In this document: one piece after another, positions 1 to 8,900 of the stretch
Layout: every line of letters begins with the position of its first letter
Numbering within the stretch: position 1 is the stretch's first letter
Source: JAOPZW01 sp963789015
GTDB lineage: Bacteria; Actinomycetota; Thermoleophilia; Solirubrobacterales; Solirubrobacteraceae
NCBI GenBank assembly: GCA_963789015.1
Contig: CAWBIU010000001.1
Coordinates: 2,418,001-2,482,000, forward strand
Length of the DNA stretch: 64,000 bases
Reading direction: 5' to 3'
Notes under the pieces: generated by a model
Told to the model about the DNA's origin: nothing
Seen by the model: the letters and a program-made list of their open reading frames with translations, nothing else
Database searches by the model: none
Translations under genes and position numbers: made by a program

Positions 1-1352
1 TTCGTCAGGCCCCACAGCCGCCACTCCTCCGGGCCGCAGACGGCGTCGAGCGAGCCCCAGAAGCGGGGCGTGATGCCGGCGTAGGACGGGTTGCGGAGCA
101 GGCGCCCGAGGCGCCCGCCGCGGATCTCGCGGCCGACCTCGGTGGCGAACTGGAACTGCAGGCGGCGGTCGTCGATCGACCACGAGCGGTTCGTCTCGAG
201 CAGGATCCCCTCGTCCGTGTCGGCGATCAGGTCCTCGAGGGTCCCGGCCTCGCCGGGCTCGATCGACACGTTCGTCATGCGCACGATCGGCTGGCGCGCG
301 AAGCCGTCGGCACGGGCGCAGCCGCCGGACTCGTCGAGGCCGAGGGCGGCCGCCGACTCGCGGTTGGACAGCGTGGCGCGTAGGACGCCCTGGTCGATGA
401 GCGGGTAGCGGCGCGCGGCCACGCCCTCGTCGTCCCAGCCGAACGACCCCAGCGCGCCCGGCAGCGTCGCGTCGGCGACGATCGTCAGGCGGTCCGAGCC
501 ATAGCGCAGCGAGCCGAGGTCCCCGGGCGACACCCAGCTCGTGCCCGCGTAGGAGGCCTCGCCGAGCTGGATCCGGTCGAGCTCGAGGGCGTGCCCGATC
601 GACTCGTGGATCTGCAGCGCGAGCTGTTCGCCGTCGAGGACGACCGTCGTGATCCCCTCCGGGCAGGGCGGCGCGCTGAGCAGCTCGAGCGCCTCGTCGG
701 CGACCCGCGGCCCGTGGCCGGCGAGGTCGAGCGCGAGCACGTGCTCCCAGCCGGCGGCGGCGAACAGCCCGCCGTGGGCGAGCGGGTAGGAGCGCACCTG
801 CAGCTCCGAGCCGTCCGTCGCCCAGGCGGCGATCCCGGCGCCGCAGGCCACGAGCTCCTGCGTGCACGCGGCGCCGTCGGTGGTGGCGAGCGCCTTGCGA
901 TCGCGCCACGCGCGCGTCGCCGCGACGCTGCGCACGAGCCGCTCGTCGGCGGTGCGCAGCGCGCTCTCGGCCGCGAGCAGGTGGTCGAGCTTCTCGTCGA
1001 GCGACACGTCGAACGGGTCGATCTCGTGCGGCGAGGCCCAGTGCCCCTCGGCGGGGCGCACGGGGGTGAGCGGGCCCTCGGGCGCCGCGGGCTGCGCCTC
1101 GGCGATGGCCAGGGCCCGCGCGAAGGCCGCCTCCGCGCCGGACGCGCTGACGTCGCGCGTGGCCGCGAAGCCCCAGCCTCCGCCGACCCGGACGCGCACG
1201 CCGATTCCCTCGGCGGACGCCGTCGCGATGTCCTCGACGCGGCCGCTGCGCACCGACAGCGCCTCCTCGCGGCGCTCGACGTGGCGCGCCTCGGCGTAGG
1301 AGCAGCGCCCCTGCACCCGCGACATCAGCTCGGTGAGGATGTCGAGCGTCAC
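1..1352 (-). CDS. tldD: TldD/PmbA family metalloprotease (partial, C-terminus beyond window)
   Basis: This is a TldD/PmbA family protein, a group of zinc-dependent peptidase subunits acting in the cytoplasm on modified peptides and unfolded substrates. About 450 codons are present and the C-terminus runs off the window edge. The family HExxxH motif is visible as HESIGH at about residues 248-253, followed by the acidic ALELDR context typical of TldD rather than PmbA, which lacks the metal motif. I start it at the GTG at 1352, which overlaps the TGA of the upstream reductase gene (GTGA), so the two are probably translationally coupled. Its partner subunit is not in the window. Family assignment is firm; its substrate is unknown. 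Confidence 0.85.
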   Translation of the reverse strand, partial: MTLDILTELMSRVQGRCSYAEARHVERREEALSVRSGRVEDIATASAEGIGVRVRVGGGWGFAATRDVSASGAEAAFARALAIAEAQPAAPEGPLTPVRPAEGHWASPHEIDPFDVSLDEKLDHLLAAESALRTADERLVRSVAATRAWRDRKALATTDGAACTQELVACGAGIAAWATDGSELQVRSYPLAHGGLFAAAGWEHVLALDLAGHGPRVADEALELLSAPPCPEGITTVVLDGEQLALQIHESIGHALELDRIQLGEASYAGTSWVSPGDLGSLRYGSDRLTIVADATLPGALGSFGWDDEGVAARRYPLIDQGVLRATLSNRESAAALGLDESGGCARADGFARQPIVRMTNVSIEPGEAGTLEDLIADTDEGILLETNRSWSIDDRRLQFQFATEVGREIRGGRLGRLLRNPSYAGITPRFWGSLDAVCGPEEWRLWGLT

Positions 1353-2312
1353 CACGCCCGACGGTACAGGTCGCGGATCTCCTGCGGCTCGGCGGCCGGC
1401 GGTGTGCGCCTCAGCTCGGCACGTCCCGCGGCCGCCTGCGCGCAGTCGTCGAGCACGGACTCGTCGACGCCGATGTCGCGCAGCCGCCGTGCCCCGGCCA
1501 GGCCGGCGAGGCGCTCGGCGAGCGGCGCGACGTCGAGTGCGTCGAGGCCGCGGTCGCTCAGCGCGACCAGCGAGTGCGGGAGCATCGCCGCGTTGGCCGG
1601 GCCGTGCCCGGCGCCGGCCAGGCGCACGAGCGTCTGGCACAGCACGTGGTGCAGGCCGTAGCCGGACTGGTCGATCGTGTAGCCGGCGAGGAGGGCGGCG
1701 AGCGCGAGGGCGTCGCGGTCGGGCTCGTCGCCCGTCCGCGTAGGCCTCCGCGGTCAGCCGCGCCGCCTCGCGAGCGGCCAGCGTGGGCACCGGCGACGCG
1801 CGGTCGCTGACAGCGCCCTCGACGGCGTGGCCCAGCGAGTTGGCCGCGCTCGCCGCCAGCTCTGCGGGCGGCTGCGAGGCCGAGATCGCCGGGTCGTTGA
1901 TCACGATCGCCGGTCGCACGTGCGGCGTCGACGCGTCGACCCCCGCCGCGTGGCGGTGGATCTTCGTCATCTCGGCTGCGCTCAACGTCGTTGGGACGGC
2001 GGCCGCGCGCGTCCCCGGGCCGGCCGCGGCGGCCAGCGCCTTGGCCACGTCGATGACGCGCCCGCCGCCCAGGGCGACGAGCAGCGTCCCGGACACCCGG
2101 GCTCGCAGCTCACCGGCAAGCTCGTCCACGCGCCCCGGCGCGACGTGGTGGACGGACGACGCGGCGGCCACCAGCTCGGGCGCCGAGGACTCGGCTCGCG
2201 GCGTGGTGAGCAGGCTGAAGCCCACGCCGAGCAGCTCGCCGGCCGAGGCCAGCGTGCCGCGCCCGAAGCGGATGGTTCGCTCGCCGTCCTGCCACGTGAA
2301 GTCGTCGCCCAT
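1349..2312 (-). CDS. Iron-containing alcohol dehydrogenase / maleylacetate reductase-like (single-base frameshift)
   Basis: This is an iron-dependent alcohol dehydrogenase-fold enzyme resembling maleylacetate reductases, which reduce maleylacetate to 3-oxoadipate with NAD(P)H. The nucleotide-binding motif GGGRVIDVAK lies at residues 82-91, AEMTKIH near 113-119 occupies the place of the family AGSEMTP motif, and metal-ligand contexts SLGHAVEG (H162) and GYGLHHV are present. The reading frame breaks near 1735: before it the chain ends LTAEAYADG, and after dropping one base it resumes as DEPDRDALALAALLAGYT. The corrected length is about 320 aa, slightly short for the family. The intact stop overlaps the tldD start. 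I read the indel as a likely sequencing error. Maleylacetate as substrate is inference; no ring-cleavage genes lie alongside. Confidence 0.65.
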
Positions 2313-2348
2313 GCGGCGCGCATCCTATGGAGGCGCCCGCGGGACGAC

Positions 2349-2405
2349 GCTCCCGCCGTCGGGAGCGCGATGGTCGATCACGCGACCCCCCGCGCGATCA
2401 ACCAT
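2349..2405. terminator. Two adjacent hairpins between the repeat tract and the reductase gene
   Basis: A short hairpin (GCTCCC/GGGAGC, 2349-2366) is followed by a longer imperfect one whose arms ATGGTCGATC (from 2370) and GATCAACCAT (to 2405) flank a C-rich loop. They lie just upstream of the reductase start at 2312 and at the edge of the repeat tract. No T-run is present, so the terminator role is inferred from position and structure. Confidence 0.35.
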
Positions 2406-2459
2406 CGGGCGGACCGAGCCGCTGCGCGCGGGGCGGTCCGCGGGCACCCGCTCGCCGGC

Positions 2460-3290
2460 CGCCGATGCCCCCCGGCGCGGCCCGGATCGAGGATCGCCGG
2501 ACGACGGTCGGCCGGACCCCACCAGTCCGGCCGGCCGGCGCCCGCGGGGACGAGAGCGGCCGAAGCCCCCCGGCGCGGCCGTCCCATCCCCGCAGGGACG
2601 CCACCGGCCGGGAGCCCCCCACCCGGCCGGTGGTCGCCCACTCGGGCACCGCCGGCCGGGACCCCCCGGCCCGGCCGACGGCCCGTCGCCCTTCCGTCCA
2701 CGGCGCGGACCCCCCAGTACCGCCCGCGGTCGCCTGCTCGGACGCCGCCGGCCGGGACCCCCCGGCCCGGCCGACGGCCCGTCGCCCTTCCGTCCACGGC
2801 GCGGACCCCCCAGTACCGCCCGCGGTCGCCTGCTCGGGCGCCGCCGGCCGGGACCCCCCGGCCCGGCCGACGGCCCATCGATCCTGCCTCCGCGGGCCGG
2901 ACCCCCCGGCACCGCCCGCGGTCGCCTGCTCGGGCGCCGCCGGCCGGGACCCCCCGGCCCGGCCGACGGCCCATCGATCCTGCCTCCGCGGGCCGGACCC
3001 CCCGGCACCGCCCGCGGTCGCCCACTCGGGCGCCACCGGCCGGGAGCCCCCCACCCGGCCGGTGGTCGCCCACTCGGGCGCCGCCGGCCGGGACCCCCCG
3101 GCTCGGCCGACGGCCCGTCGGTCCTGCGTCCGCGGCCGGGACCCCCCGGCACCGCCCGCGATCGCCTGCTCACGCGCATCCGCCGGCCGGGACCCCCCGG
3201 CACCGGCCGCGGCTGCGCGGTCGTCGGGCGTCGCCGCCGGCCGGAACCCCCCAGCCCGGCCGGCGGCGGCCCACGTGGTCGTCCGCGGTC
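2460..3290. repeat. 48-bp tandem repeat tract with 96-bp higher-order units
   Basis: About 17 copies of a C-rich unit are marked by the core ACCCCCC or AGCCCCCC. Core starts fall at 2613, 2661, 2709, 2757, 2805, 2853, 2901, 2949, 2997, 3045, 3093 and 3141, exactly 48 bp apart, with more diverged copies at 2465, 2516, 2564, 3192 and 3246. Alternate copies resemble each other more closely, giving a 96-bp superunit. Because 48 is divisible by three, several frames on both strands stay open; on the minus strand one frame gives 16-residue units such as GRAGGSRPAAPEQATA. It may be a non-coding minisatellite or the low-complexity C-terminus of the adjacent secreted protein. There are no unique spacers, so it is not CRISPR. 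Confidence 0.85.
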
Positions 3291-3374
3291 CGAAGCGTGC
3301 GCCCCGGCTCGCGGACCCGTCGCCCCCCATTTCCCGGGCGTCCATGCGCGGTCCCCCCGATGTGACCATGAGGC

Positions 3375-3953
3375 TCACGGGCGCTCCATCGCCCCTCGCC
3401 ACGACCACCGCGAAGACCCACCCGGGCCCGTCTGGTGGAAGAAGTCCAGACGGGCGGGGCGGTCTCGCGGCCCGGCCAGGGCGCACGTCATGCGCCCCCC
3501 GGCCGAGGAGAGGCAGCGGATCCGCCCGCGCACCGGCTGACCGCTCGCACCTTCGAGGATGGTGCGAGCGAGCCGCCGGGCCCGGGTGGCGGTCAGATGG
3601 CCGTCCATGGCGACCGTTCCGCTGACGATGGTCCGTCCGTCGCGGAGCTCGGCCGAGGCCGAGCACGACGGCCGGAAGGTGCGCGTCCGGCGCTCCTCCC
3701 GGCGACCACCGGTCATGACGACCACCGCCGTCCCGCACGTCGACGATCCGACCGGCGAGATCCGTGCCAAGGTCGAGGAGGAGCTCGAGCTCGTGCTCTT
3801 GCTCGCCCCGCTCGTCGTGCTCGTCGCCGGCGTCGTCACGGCGCCGCCGCCCGCCGGAGGCGGGTCCGCGGACGTGACGACGCACCCCCCGATCGCGACG
3901 GGCGCGACGGCGGCGAAAAGCGTGGGAGGGTCGGTGGTGGTCGTGAGCTTCAT
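3375..3953 (-). CDS. Hypothetical secreted protein next to the repeat tract
   Basis: This is a 192-aa open frame with a weakly hydrophobic N-terminus (LFAAVAPVAIGGC, with a possible lipobox-like cysteine), a Ser/Thr-rich middle and a C-terminal part (SGTVAMDGHLTATRARR onward) that looks like folded protein. I do not recognise a family. Near 3415 a one-base shift would join it to a long frame reading WVFAVVVARGDGAPVSLMV and on into the 48-bp repeats, so the true gene may be longer and carry a repeat domain, given the indels elsewhere in the window. It lies downstream of another small secreted protein and the Pro/Ala-rich protein, all on the minus strand. The coding call is moderate and the function unknown. 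Confidence 0.4.
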   Translation of the reverse strand: MKLTTTTDPPTLFAAVAPVAIGGCVVTSADPPPAGGGAVTTPATSTTSGASKSTSSSSSSTLARISPVGSSTCGTAVVVMTGGRREERRTRTFRPSCSASAELRDGRTIVSGTVAMDGHLTATRARRLARTILEGASGQPVRGRIRCLSSAGGRMTCALAGPRDRPARLDFFHQTGPGGSSRWSWRGAMERP

Positions 3954-4067
3954 GGCGTCTGTGTGAGTTGCGTCTGGGTGAGCGGGCCCCGCCGGCCCTG
4001 CCTGAGGGCCGGCGGAACACCGCCTCGCCGCCGGGTCATCGCGTTTCCACCCGATCGGCGTTCTGCA

Positions 4068-4563
4068 CTACGTCCGCAGGTAGCGCCGGTCGGCCTTCCG
4101 GGCCTTCCATTGCTTGCGGCTCTTCGCGTGCTTCCGTGCGTACTCGGCCTTCCTGGCCTTCTTGGAGCCATGGCTGTCGCTCGGCCTCGGAGCCGACCAG
4201 GGGGTGGCCGCTCCGCTGCTGTGCCATGGGCTGCCCGACGACGTGGCGGCGGTCCGGCTTGCCGTGCCGCCCTGGGTCGTCGAGTTCTCGTCCGAGACGT
4301 CCTTGTCCCGTGGTCAAGGTGGTGCGTTGCGTGTTCGAGGTCGCGCAGATGCGCACGAAGATGCGGACCGCGTTCGTCGCCGCCAGGTCGCGGCCCGCGC
4401 TGGCCTGATCGCTCGTCGCGATGGCCGTGGCGGACTGCGTCGTCGGGTTGTCGTGGGAGCTCGTCTGGCTCTGCGTGACGCCATCGCGGGCGACCGCCGG
4501 GCCGGCTCCGAGTGCCATGGCGAGGTCGGTCGCCGACAGCACCAGAACGTGATTGCGCAACAT
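4068..4563 (-). CDS. Small secreted basic-tailed protein (single-base frameshift)
   Basis: The start at 4563 is preceded by AAGGAT about 7 nt upstream. The N-terminus resembles a signal peptide (LVLSATDLAMALGAGPAVA), followed by a Ser/Thr/Gln-rich stretch. The frame breaks near 4305 in a GGG run: the chain reads TTLTTG and resumes, after removing one base, as DKDVSDENSTTQGG. It then continues to a Lys/Arg-rich tail (SKKARKAEYARKHAKSRK) ending at a TAG at 4068. The uncorrected frame gives an implausible tail, so I prefer the corrected 164-aa product. Function is unknown; a basic tail after a signal peptide would suit binding to the cell surface. It lies 75 bp downstream of the Pro/Ala-rich surface protein. 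Confidence 0.5.
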
Positions 4564-4638
4564 CTGCTGATCCTTCGAACGGGTTGATCGGACTGCGCCG
4601 GACGGATGTCACGGCGCGCTGTGATCAGGCCCTGAGGA

Positions 4639-6201
4639 TCAGCCGGGTCGGTGAACGACCTGTGCGTAGCCGACCGACCCCGAGCCGGTCGCCAGGCCGA
4701 GGAGGCGGCCGAGCGTGCGGGGCGGAACGGCGAATGCGGAGCTGAAGAGGATGGCGATCAGCAGGAGTCCGCCGAGCGCGGCGCCGGACGTGCCGGCGGC
4801 GGCGGCGATGGCGGAGGCCCACGGCTGCTGGGGGCCGGGCGGCGCCGTCGGCAGAGGCCGGAACGGCGGCGCCTCCTTGGCGGCGTGCGCCGCGGTCGGC
4901 GTGCGGCTGTGGCTGCCGGCGCGATCGACCGCCGCGCTGACCGCAGTCGGCATCGCGCCGGCGGCGATGGCGGCGCCCAGGCTGACCTCGAGCGGCAGCG
5001 CCGGCAGCAGTGCGGGGCCGTCGGCGGGGGCGACGAGGGCGGCGAGCGGCGAGTCCTCGTCGACGGTGATGCGGCGCTCGAGCACGGCGGGGAGCGCGTT
5101 GCTCGACGCGACCGTCGCGGGCGTGTGCGTGGTGGGCGCCGCCGATGTCGCCGTGGCCGGCGCGGCGAGCGTGATCGTCACCGGCGCGACGGCGACGGAG
5201 CCCGATCCGGTCGACGCGGGAGCCACCGCGGAGCCGTCGAGGACCGGAGTCTCGGTCAGGCCGCTGCCGCTCTCGCTGCGCGAGCTCGTCCCGGCGTCGG
5301 TCGGTTGCGTGACGGGATCGGACGCCGGCGGCGGCGGCGAGTCGACCGGGGGTGCCTCGGGCGCGGGCGGCGGGGTGCTGTCGACCGGCTCCGGGGCCGG
5401 CTCGACCGCGTCCGGCACGACCGGGCCCGGGACCGGCGCCGGGGCGGGCGGGAACTCGGCGCCCGGCGGGTCGATCGGCGGCAGGCCGACCGGCTCGTCC
5501 GTGACAGGACCGTCGAGCAGGACGATCCCCGTACCCGGCGTGCTCCCGGCGGGCAGGCCGCCGACCGGGGCGCCGGTCTCGGGCGCCGGGGCGACGGGCA
5601 GGCCGGTCGCCGGATCGGTCACCGGCGAGTCGGCGGGGGCCGGCGGGGCGGGCGTGTCGTCGGCGGCGCCGGCGGGGGCGTCGCCGGCCGGGCTCTCGGT
5701 CAGGCCCGGCGCGTCATCGGTGGGGCGGGTCCCGGCGGGCGTGTCGTCGGCCGGGCTCTCGGTCAGGCCCGGGGTTGCGCCGGTGGGGCGGCCGCCGCCG
5801 GCGGGATCGCTCGGCGACGGGGTGTCGCCGGACCCGGCGGGAGCGGGATCGGCGGCGGGTCCGCCGGCCGGCGCGGCGGGCGTCTCGGCGGCCGGAGCCT
5901 CGGCGGGCTCGGCGGCCGGCGCGGCGGGCGTCTCGGCGGCCGGAGCCTCGGGAGCGGGCGCGGGCGGCTCGGGCGCGGGCGCTGGATCGGTGGCGGCGGG
6001 GACGGTGGTCGCGGGGTCTCCGGCGGCCGGAGCGGCCTCGACGGCCGGCGTGTCGACGGCGGCGGGAGCGTCGTCCGCGAGCGTGACGGCGGGGAACAGG
6101 AACAGCGCGAGCACCGCGCTCAGAAGTGCCACTCGACGTGCCCAGGCCGCTCGAGCCTCGCATGCGAGCGCAGTCCCCCAGTTGTCTGACCCACCCCCCA
6201 C
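4639..6201 (-). CDS. Pro/Ala-rich cell-surface protein with C-terminal membrane anchor
   Basis: This 520-aa protein has an N-terminal hydrophobic signal segment at about residues 23-42 (VALLSAVLALFLFPAVTLA, then DDAP), followed by roughly 250 residues of Pro/Ala/Asp/Thr-rich sequence with imperfect repeats (AETPAAPAAEPAEAPAAETP; GLTESPADDTP). Near residues 465-490 comes a transmembrane segment (AALGGLLLIAILFSSAFA) and a short basic tail. Such proteins are usually exported wall- or membrane-spanning spacers; no enzymatic domain is visible. The region is less homogeneous around residues 350-440, which may be a small folded domain. A good promoter (6241-6270) lies just upstream, giving a leader of about 30 nt. 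Export is well supported; function is unknown. Confidence 0.7.
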   Translation of the reverse strand: MGGGSDNWGTALACEARAAWARRVALLSAVLALFLFPAVTLADDAPAAVDTPAVEAAPAAGDPATTVPAATDPAPAPEPPAPAPEAPAAETPAAPAAEPAEAPAAETPAAPAGGPAADPAPAGSGDTPSPSDPAGGGRPTGATPGLTESPADDTPAGTRPTDDAPGLTESPAGDAPAGAADDTPAPPAPADSPVTDPATGLPVAPAPETGAPVGGLPAGSTPGTGIVLLDGPVTDEPVGLPPIDPPGAEFPPAPAPVPGPVVPDAVEPAPEPVDSTPPPAPEAPPVDSPPPPASDPVTQPTDAGTSSRSESGSGLTETPVLDGSAVAPASTGSGSVAVAPVTITLAAPATATSAAPTTHTPATVASSNALPAVLERRITVDEDSPLAALVAPADGPALLPALPLEVSLGAAIAAGAMPTAVSAAVDRAGSHSRTPTAAHAAKEAPPFRPLPTAPPGPQQPWASAIAAAAGTSGAALGGLLLIAILFSSAFAVPPRTLGRLLGLATGSGSVGYAQVVHRPG

Positions 6202-6240
6202 GGCCGGGTCCTAGGTCCGGTGACCTCTGGCCATGGGGCG

Positions 6241-6270
6241 ATCATCTGCCTGCCGGAGCAGCCCTGTCAA
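6241..6270 (-). promoter_or_regulatory. Sigma-70-type promoter for the Pro/Ala-rich surface protein
   Basis: On the minus strand a perfect -35 hexamer TTGACA (6270-6265) is followed after 18 nt by GATGAT (6246-6241). Transcription would start near 6234, about 33 nt before the ATG at 6201. Confidence 0.55.
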
Positions 6271-6385
6271 GCTGCGAAAACCCCGCGTTTCTCGGGCGTT
6301 CCGGATTCCATATGTGACCCTGTGCGTACGGGGAGGCGTCCGGAGCAGCTCCTCGACCGTTGCGTGACGAAGCGCGCGAGCGACC

Positions 6386-6400
6386 GTCCTGTGACAGGAC
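6386..6400. promoter_or_regulatory. Perfect 15-bp palindrome, candidate operator
   Basis: GTCCTGT-G-ACAGGAC is a perfect inverted repeat in the 397-bp gap between the surface-protein gene and hmgA. A second half-site-like GTCCTGTGA occurs near 6466. No T-run follows, so a protein-binding site is as likely as a terminator. Apart from this palindrome and the promoter at 6241-6270, I see no gene in 6202-6598. Confidence 0.35.
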
Positions 6401-6598
6401 TCACCCGGCCGGCGACGTGATCGCGCGACGCAACGGACGCGATCGGGGACGCGCCCGCGAGGTCGGTCCTGTGAAGCGACCGGCGTGTGTCGTCAGGCGG
6501 AGGGGCCGGTCACGGTCGTCCCCGCGCGGGCCCCGGCCGGGACCTCGTCGGCCTGGCGGTCCGGATTCCAGGACAGGGCGTAGGAGGGATCGTCGACG

Positions 6599-7723
6599 TC
6601 ACGCCAGACGCGTCGTCAGCCGGAGCGGCCGGAAGGTGTCCCACATCACCGCGAGCTCGTCGGTGCGGCGTGCCCCGAGCGCCCGCTCGACCGTCCCCGG
6701 CTGCGGCCCGTGCGGAAGCCCCGAGGGGTGCAGGGTGATGCAACCCACGTCCACGCCCTTGCGCGCGGCGTAGTCGCCGTCGGCGTAGAACATGACCTCC
6801 TCGGACTGGATGTTCGAGTGGTGGTAGGGGAGCGGCACGGCCGTCTCGTCCCAGTCGAGCATCCGCGGCGCGAAGGTGCAGATGACGAACCCCGATCCCT
6901 GGAACGTCTGGTGCGCCGGCGGCGGCAGGTGGAAGCGCCCGGCCCGCGGCTCGAAGTCGTCGGCGTTGAACGTGTAGGGGTAGACGTAGCCGTCCCAGCC
7001 GACGACGTCGAACGGGTGGCGGTCGAGCACGAGCGTCTGCATTCCGTCGCGCACGCGCAGGGCGATGACGTGCTCGCCGCCGTCGTCGATCGTCTCCAGC
7101 TCGGCCGGCGGGTGGAAGTCGCGCTGCGAGAACGGCGCGTGCTCGAGCAGCTGCCCGTAGCGGTTGCGGTAGCGGTTCGGCGTCTCGATCTCGCCGGGCG
7201 TGTGGAAGCAGACCCACTGCTGCTCGGCATCGGCGTCGGGCTCCCAGCGGTGCGTCGTCCCGCGCGGGATGACGACGTAGTCGCGCTCGCGGTAGGGCAG
7301 CGCGCCGAACACCGTGCGTACGACGCCCGTCCCGCGATGCACGTAGACGACCTCATCGCCCTCGCCGTTGCGGAAGAAGCCGTCCATCGTCTCGGTCGGC
7401 TTGCACACGGAGACCTCGAGGTCGCCGTTGTACATGAGCAGCCGGCGGCCGGTGAGCGGGTCGCCCCCGGGCTCGATCGGCCCGGTGTCGGCCAGGCGGT
7501 GCACGTGCGCGTCGGGCACCCACTCGTCGCGCGTGAACGGCACGAAGCCGCCGACGCGGTCCAGCCGGCACGGCGAGTGCAGGTGGTAGAGGATCGACTC
7601 GTTGCCGCTGAAGCCCTCGTAGCCGAGGACCTCCTCGACGAGCAGCCGTCGCGACGAGTTCTCCCCGCGCCACACCTGCGCGTGGCGCTTGGGCGGGACC
7701 TCGCCGAGGGTGACGTAGCGCAT
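6599..7723 (-). CDS. hmgA: Homogentisate 1,2-dioxygenase
   Basis: This 374-aa enzyme opens the ring of homogentisate to maleylacetoacetate in tyrosine and phenylalanine catabolism, using Fe(II) and O2. The iron-ligand signature of the family is present: H302 and E308 in YHHSNIQSEEVM, and H338 in SGLPHGPQP. The double-cupin length is at the short end for homogentisate dioxygenases, as in other actinobacterial forms. It starts 9 bp after the hppD stop on the same strand, so the two form an operon carrying consecutive steps. The next enzymes, maleylacetoacetate isomerase and fumarylacetoacetase, are not in the window. Confidence 0.92.
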   Translation of the reverse strand: MRYVTLGEVPPKRHAQVWRGENSSRRLLVEEVLGYEGFSGNESILYHLHSPCRLDRVGGFVPFTRDEWVPDAHVHRLADTGPIEPGGDPLTGRRLLMYNGDLEVSVCKPTETMDGFFRNGEGDEVVYVHRGTGVVRTVFGALPYRERDYVVIPRGTTHRWEPDADAEQQWVCFHTPGEIETPNRYRNRYGQLLEHAPFSQRDFHPPAELETIDDGGEHVIALRVRDGMQTLVLDRHPFDVVGWDGYVYPYTFNADDFEPRAGRFHLPPPAHQTFQGSGFVICTFAPRMLDWDETAVPLPYHHSNIQSEEVMFYADGDYAARKGVDVGCITLHPSGLPHGPQPGTVERALGARRTDELAVMWDTFRPLRLTTRLA

Positions 7724-7732
7724 CGTTGCCTC

Positions 7733-8866
7733 CTAGAGGTTGCCGCGGCGCTCCTGCTCGCGCTCGATCGCCTCGAACAGCGCCCTGAAGTTGCCGTCGC
7801 CGAACCCGCGCGCCCCGTGGCGCTCGATGACCTCGAAGAACACGGTCGGCCGGTCGCCGACCGGCTTGGTGAAGATCTGCAGCAGGTAGCCCTCGTCGTC
7901 GTGGTCGACGAGGATGCCCTGCTCGCGGAGGTCGGCGAGCTGGCCGGCGACCTCGGGGACGCGCTCGGGGACCTCGTCGTAGTACGCGTCGGGGATGGTC
8001 AGGAACTCGACGCCGCGGCGGCGCAGCTCGGCGACCGTGCCGACGATGTCGCGCGTGGCCACCGCGATGTGCTGGGCGCCGGGGCCCTCGTAGAACTCGA
8101 GGTACTCGTCGATCTGCGACTTGCGGCGCCCCTCGGCCGGCTCGTTGAGCGGGAACTTGACGACGCCGCGGCCGTCGGTGACGACCTTCGACATCAGCGC
8201 CGAGTACTCGGTGGAGATCGCCTCGTCGGAGAAGTGGATCATCTCGCGCATCCCGAAGACGTCCTCGTAGTAGCGCACCCACTCGTCCATCTGGCCGAGC
8301 TCGACGTTGCCGACGACGTGGTCGATGCCGAGCAGCATGCCGGTGTCCTCGGTCCCGTTGCTGACGGGCTCGTAGCCCGGCATGAACGCGCCGCGATACT
8401 CCGCGCGCCCGACGAACGTGTGCAGCGTCTCGCCGTACGTCCGGATCGACGCGAGGCGGACGGTGCCGTGCTCGTCGTCGAGCGAGTGCGGCTCGGCCAC
8501 GCCCTCGGCGCCGCGCGCCGTCGCCTCGCGATACGCGCGGTCGACGTCGGGCACCGACAGCGCGATGACCTTGATGCCGTCGCCGTGGCGGCGGTGGTGG
8601 GCGGCGATCTCGGACTCCGAGCCGAGCGCCCCGGTGAGGACGAGCCGGATACGCCCCTGCTGGAGGACGTGCGACGCGCGGTCGCGCGTGCCCGTCTCCA
8701 GGCCCGCGTAGGCGACCTCTCGGAAGCCCATCGCGCGCGTGTAGAAGAAGGCGGCCTGCAGCGCGTTGCCCACGTACAGCTCGATGTGGTCGACGCCGTT
8801 GAGCGGCATCGGGTCGTCCTGGGCACTCGATCCGGGTGCGGGGACGTGGGCGGTCTGCTGCGCCAT
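7733..8866 (-). CDS. hppD: 4-hydroxyphenylpyruvate dioxygenase
   Basis: This enzyme converts 4-hydroxyphenylpyruvate to homogentisate with loss of CO2, the step before HmgA. It has two vicinal-oxygen-chelate halves; the C-terminal half carries the Fe(II) triad H183 (GIDHVVGN), H266 (AQHIAVAT) and E345 (FFEVIER), and ends with the family GNFRALFEAIE helix. I place the start at the ATG at 8866 because AGGAG lies 7 nt upstream; an in-frame upstream start at 8887 lacks such a site. Length is 377 aa, normal for the family. It is the first gene of the hppD-hmgA operon and divergent from an Lrp/AsnC regulator, the likely controller. Confidence 0.95.
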   Translation of the reverse strand: MAQQTAHVPAPGSSAQDDPMPLNGVDHIELYVGNALQAAFFYTRAMGFREVAYAGLETGTRDRASHVLQQGRIRLVLTGALGSESEIAAHHRRHGDGIKVIALSVPDVDRAYREATARGAEGVAEPHSLDDEHGTVRLASIRTYGETLHTFVGRAEYRGAFMPGYEPVSNGTEDTGMLLGIDHVVGNVELGQMDEWVRYYEDVFGMREMIHFSDEAISTEYSALMSKVVTDGRGVVKFPLNEPAEGRRKSQIDEYLEFYEGPGAQHIAVATRDIVGTVAELRRRGVEFLTIPDAYYDEVPERVPEVAGQLADLREQGILVDHDDEGYLLQIFTKPVGDRPTVFFEVIERHGARGFGDGNFRALFEAIEREQERRGNL

Positions 8867-8900
8867 GTCGCTGCTCCTGACTGTCACTGGGAGGGGTGGG

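Noticed and set aside
2460..3290. Possible CRISPR array in the 48-bp repeat tract
   Set aside because: Copies are directly tandem with no unique spacers, and no cas genes lie in the window.
2325..3540. Large plus-strand frames (432-585 aa) through the repeats
   Set aside because: A repeat of 48 bp opens several frames at once; none of the plus-strand ones continues into a domain-like sequence or has a convincing start.
6202..6420. A second c-di-AMP riboswitch ahead of the Pro/Ala-rich surface protein
   Set aside because: Only a vague resemblance (TTGACAGGGCTGCTCC) was found; the GGGGCGAATC and CCCGTAAGC blocks are absent and the sequence reads better as a promoter.
1349..8866. A single pathway linking the maleylacetate reductase-like gene with hppD-hmgA
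   Set aside because: HmgA makes maleylacetoacetate, not maleylacetate, and the reductase lies 5 kb away beyond unrelated envelope genes.
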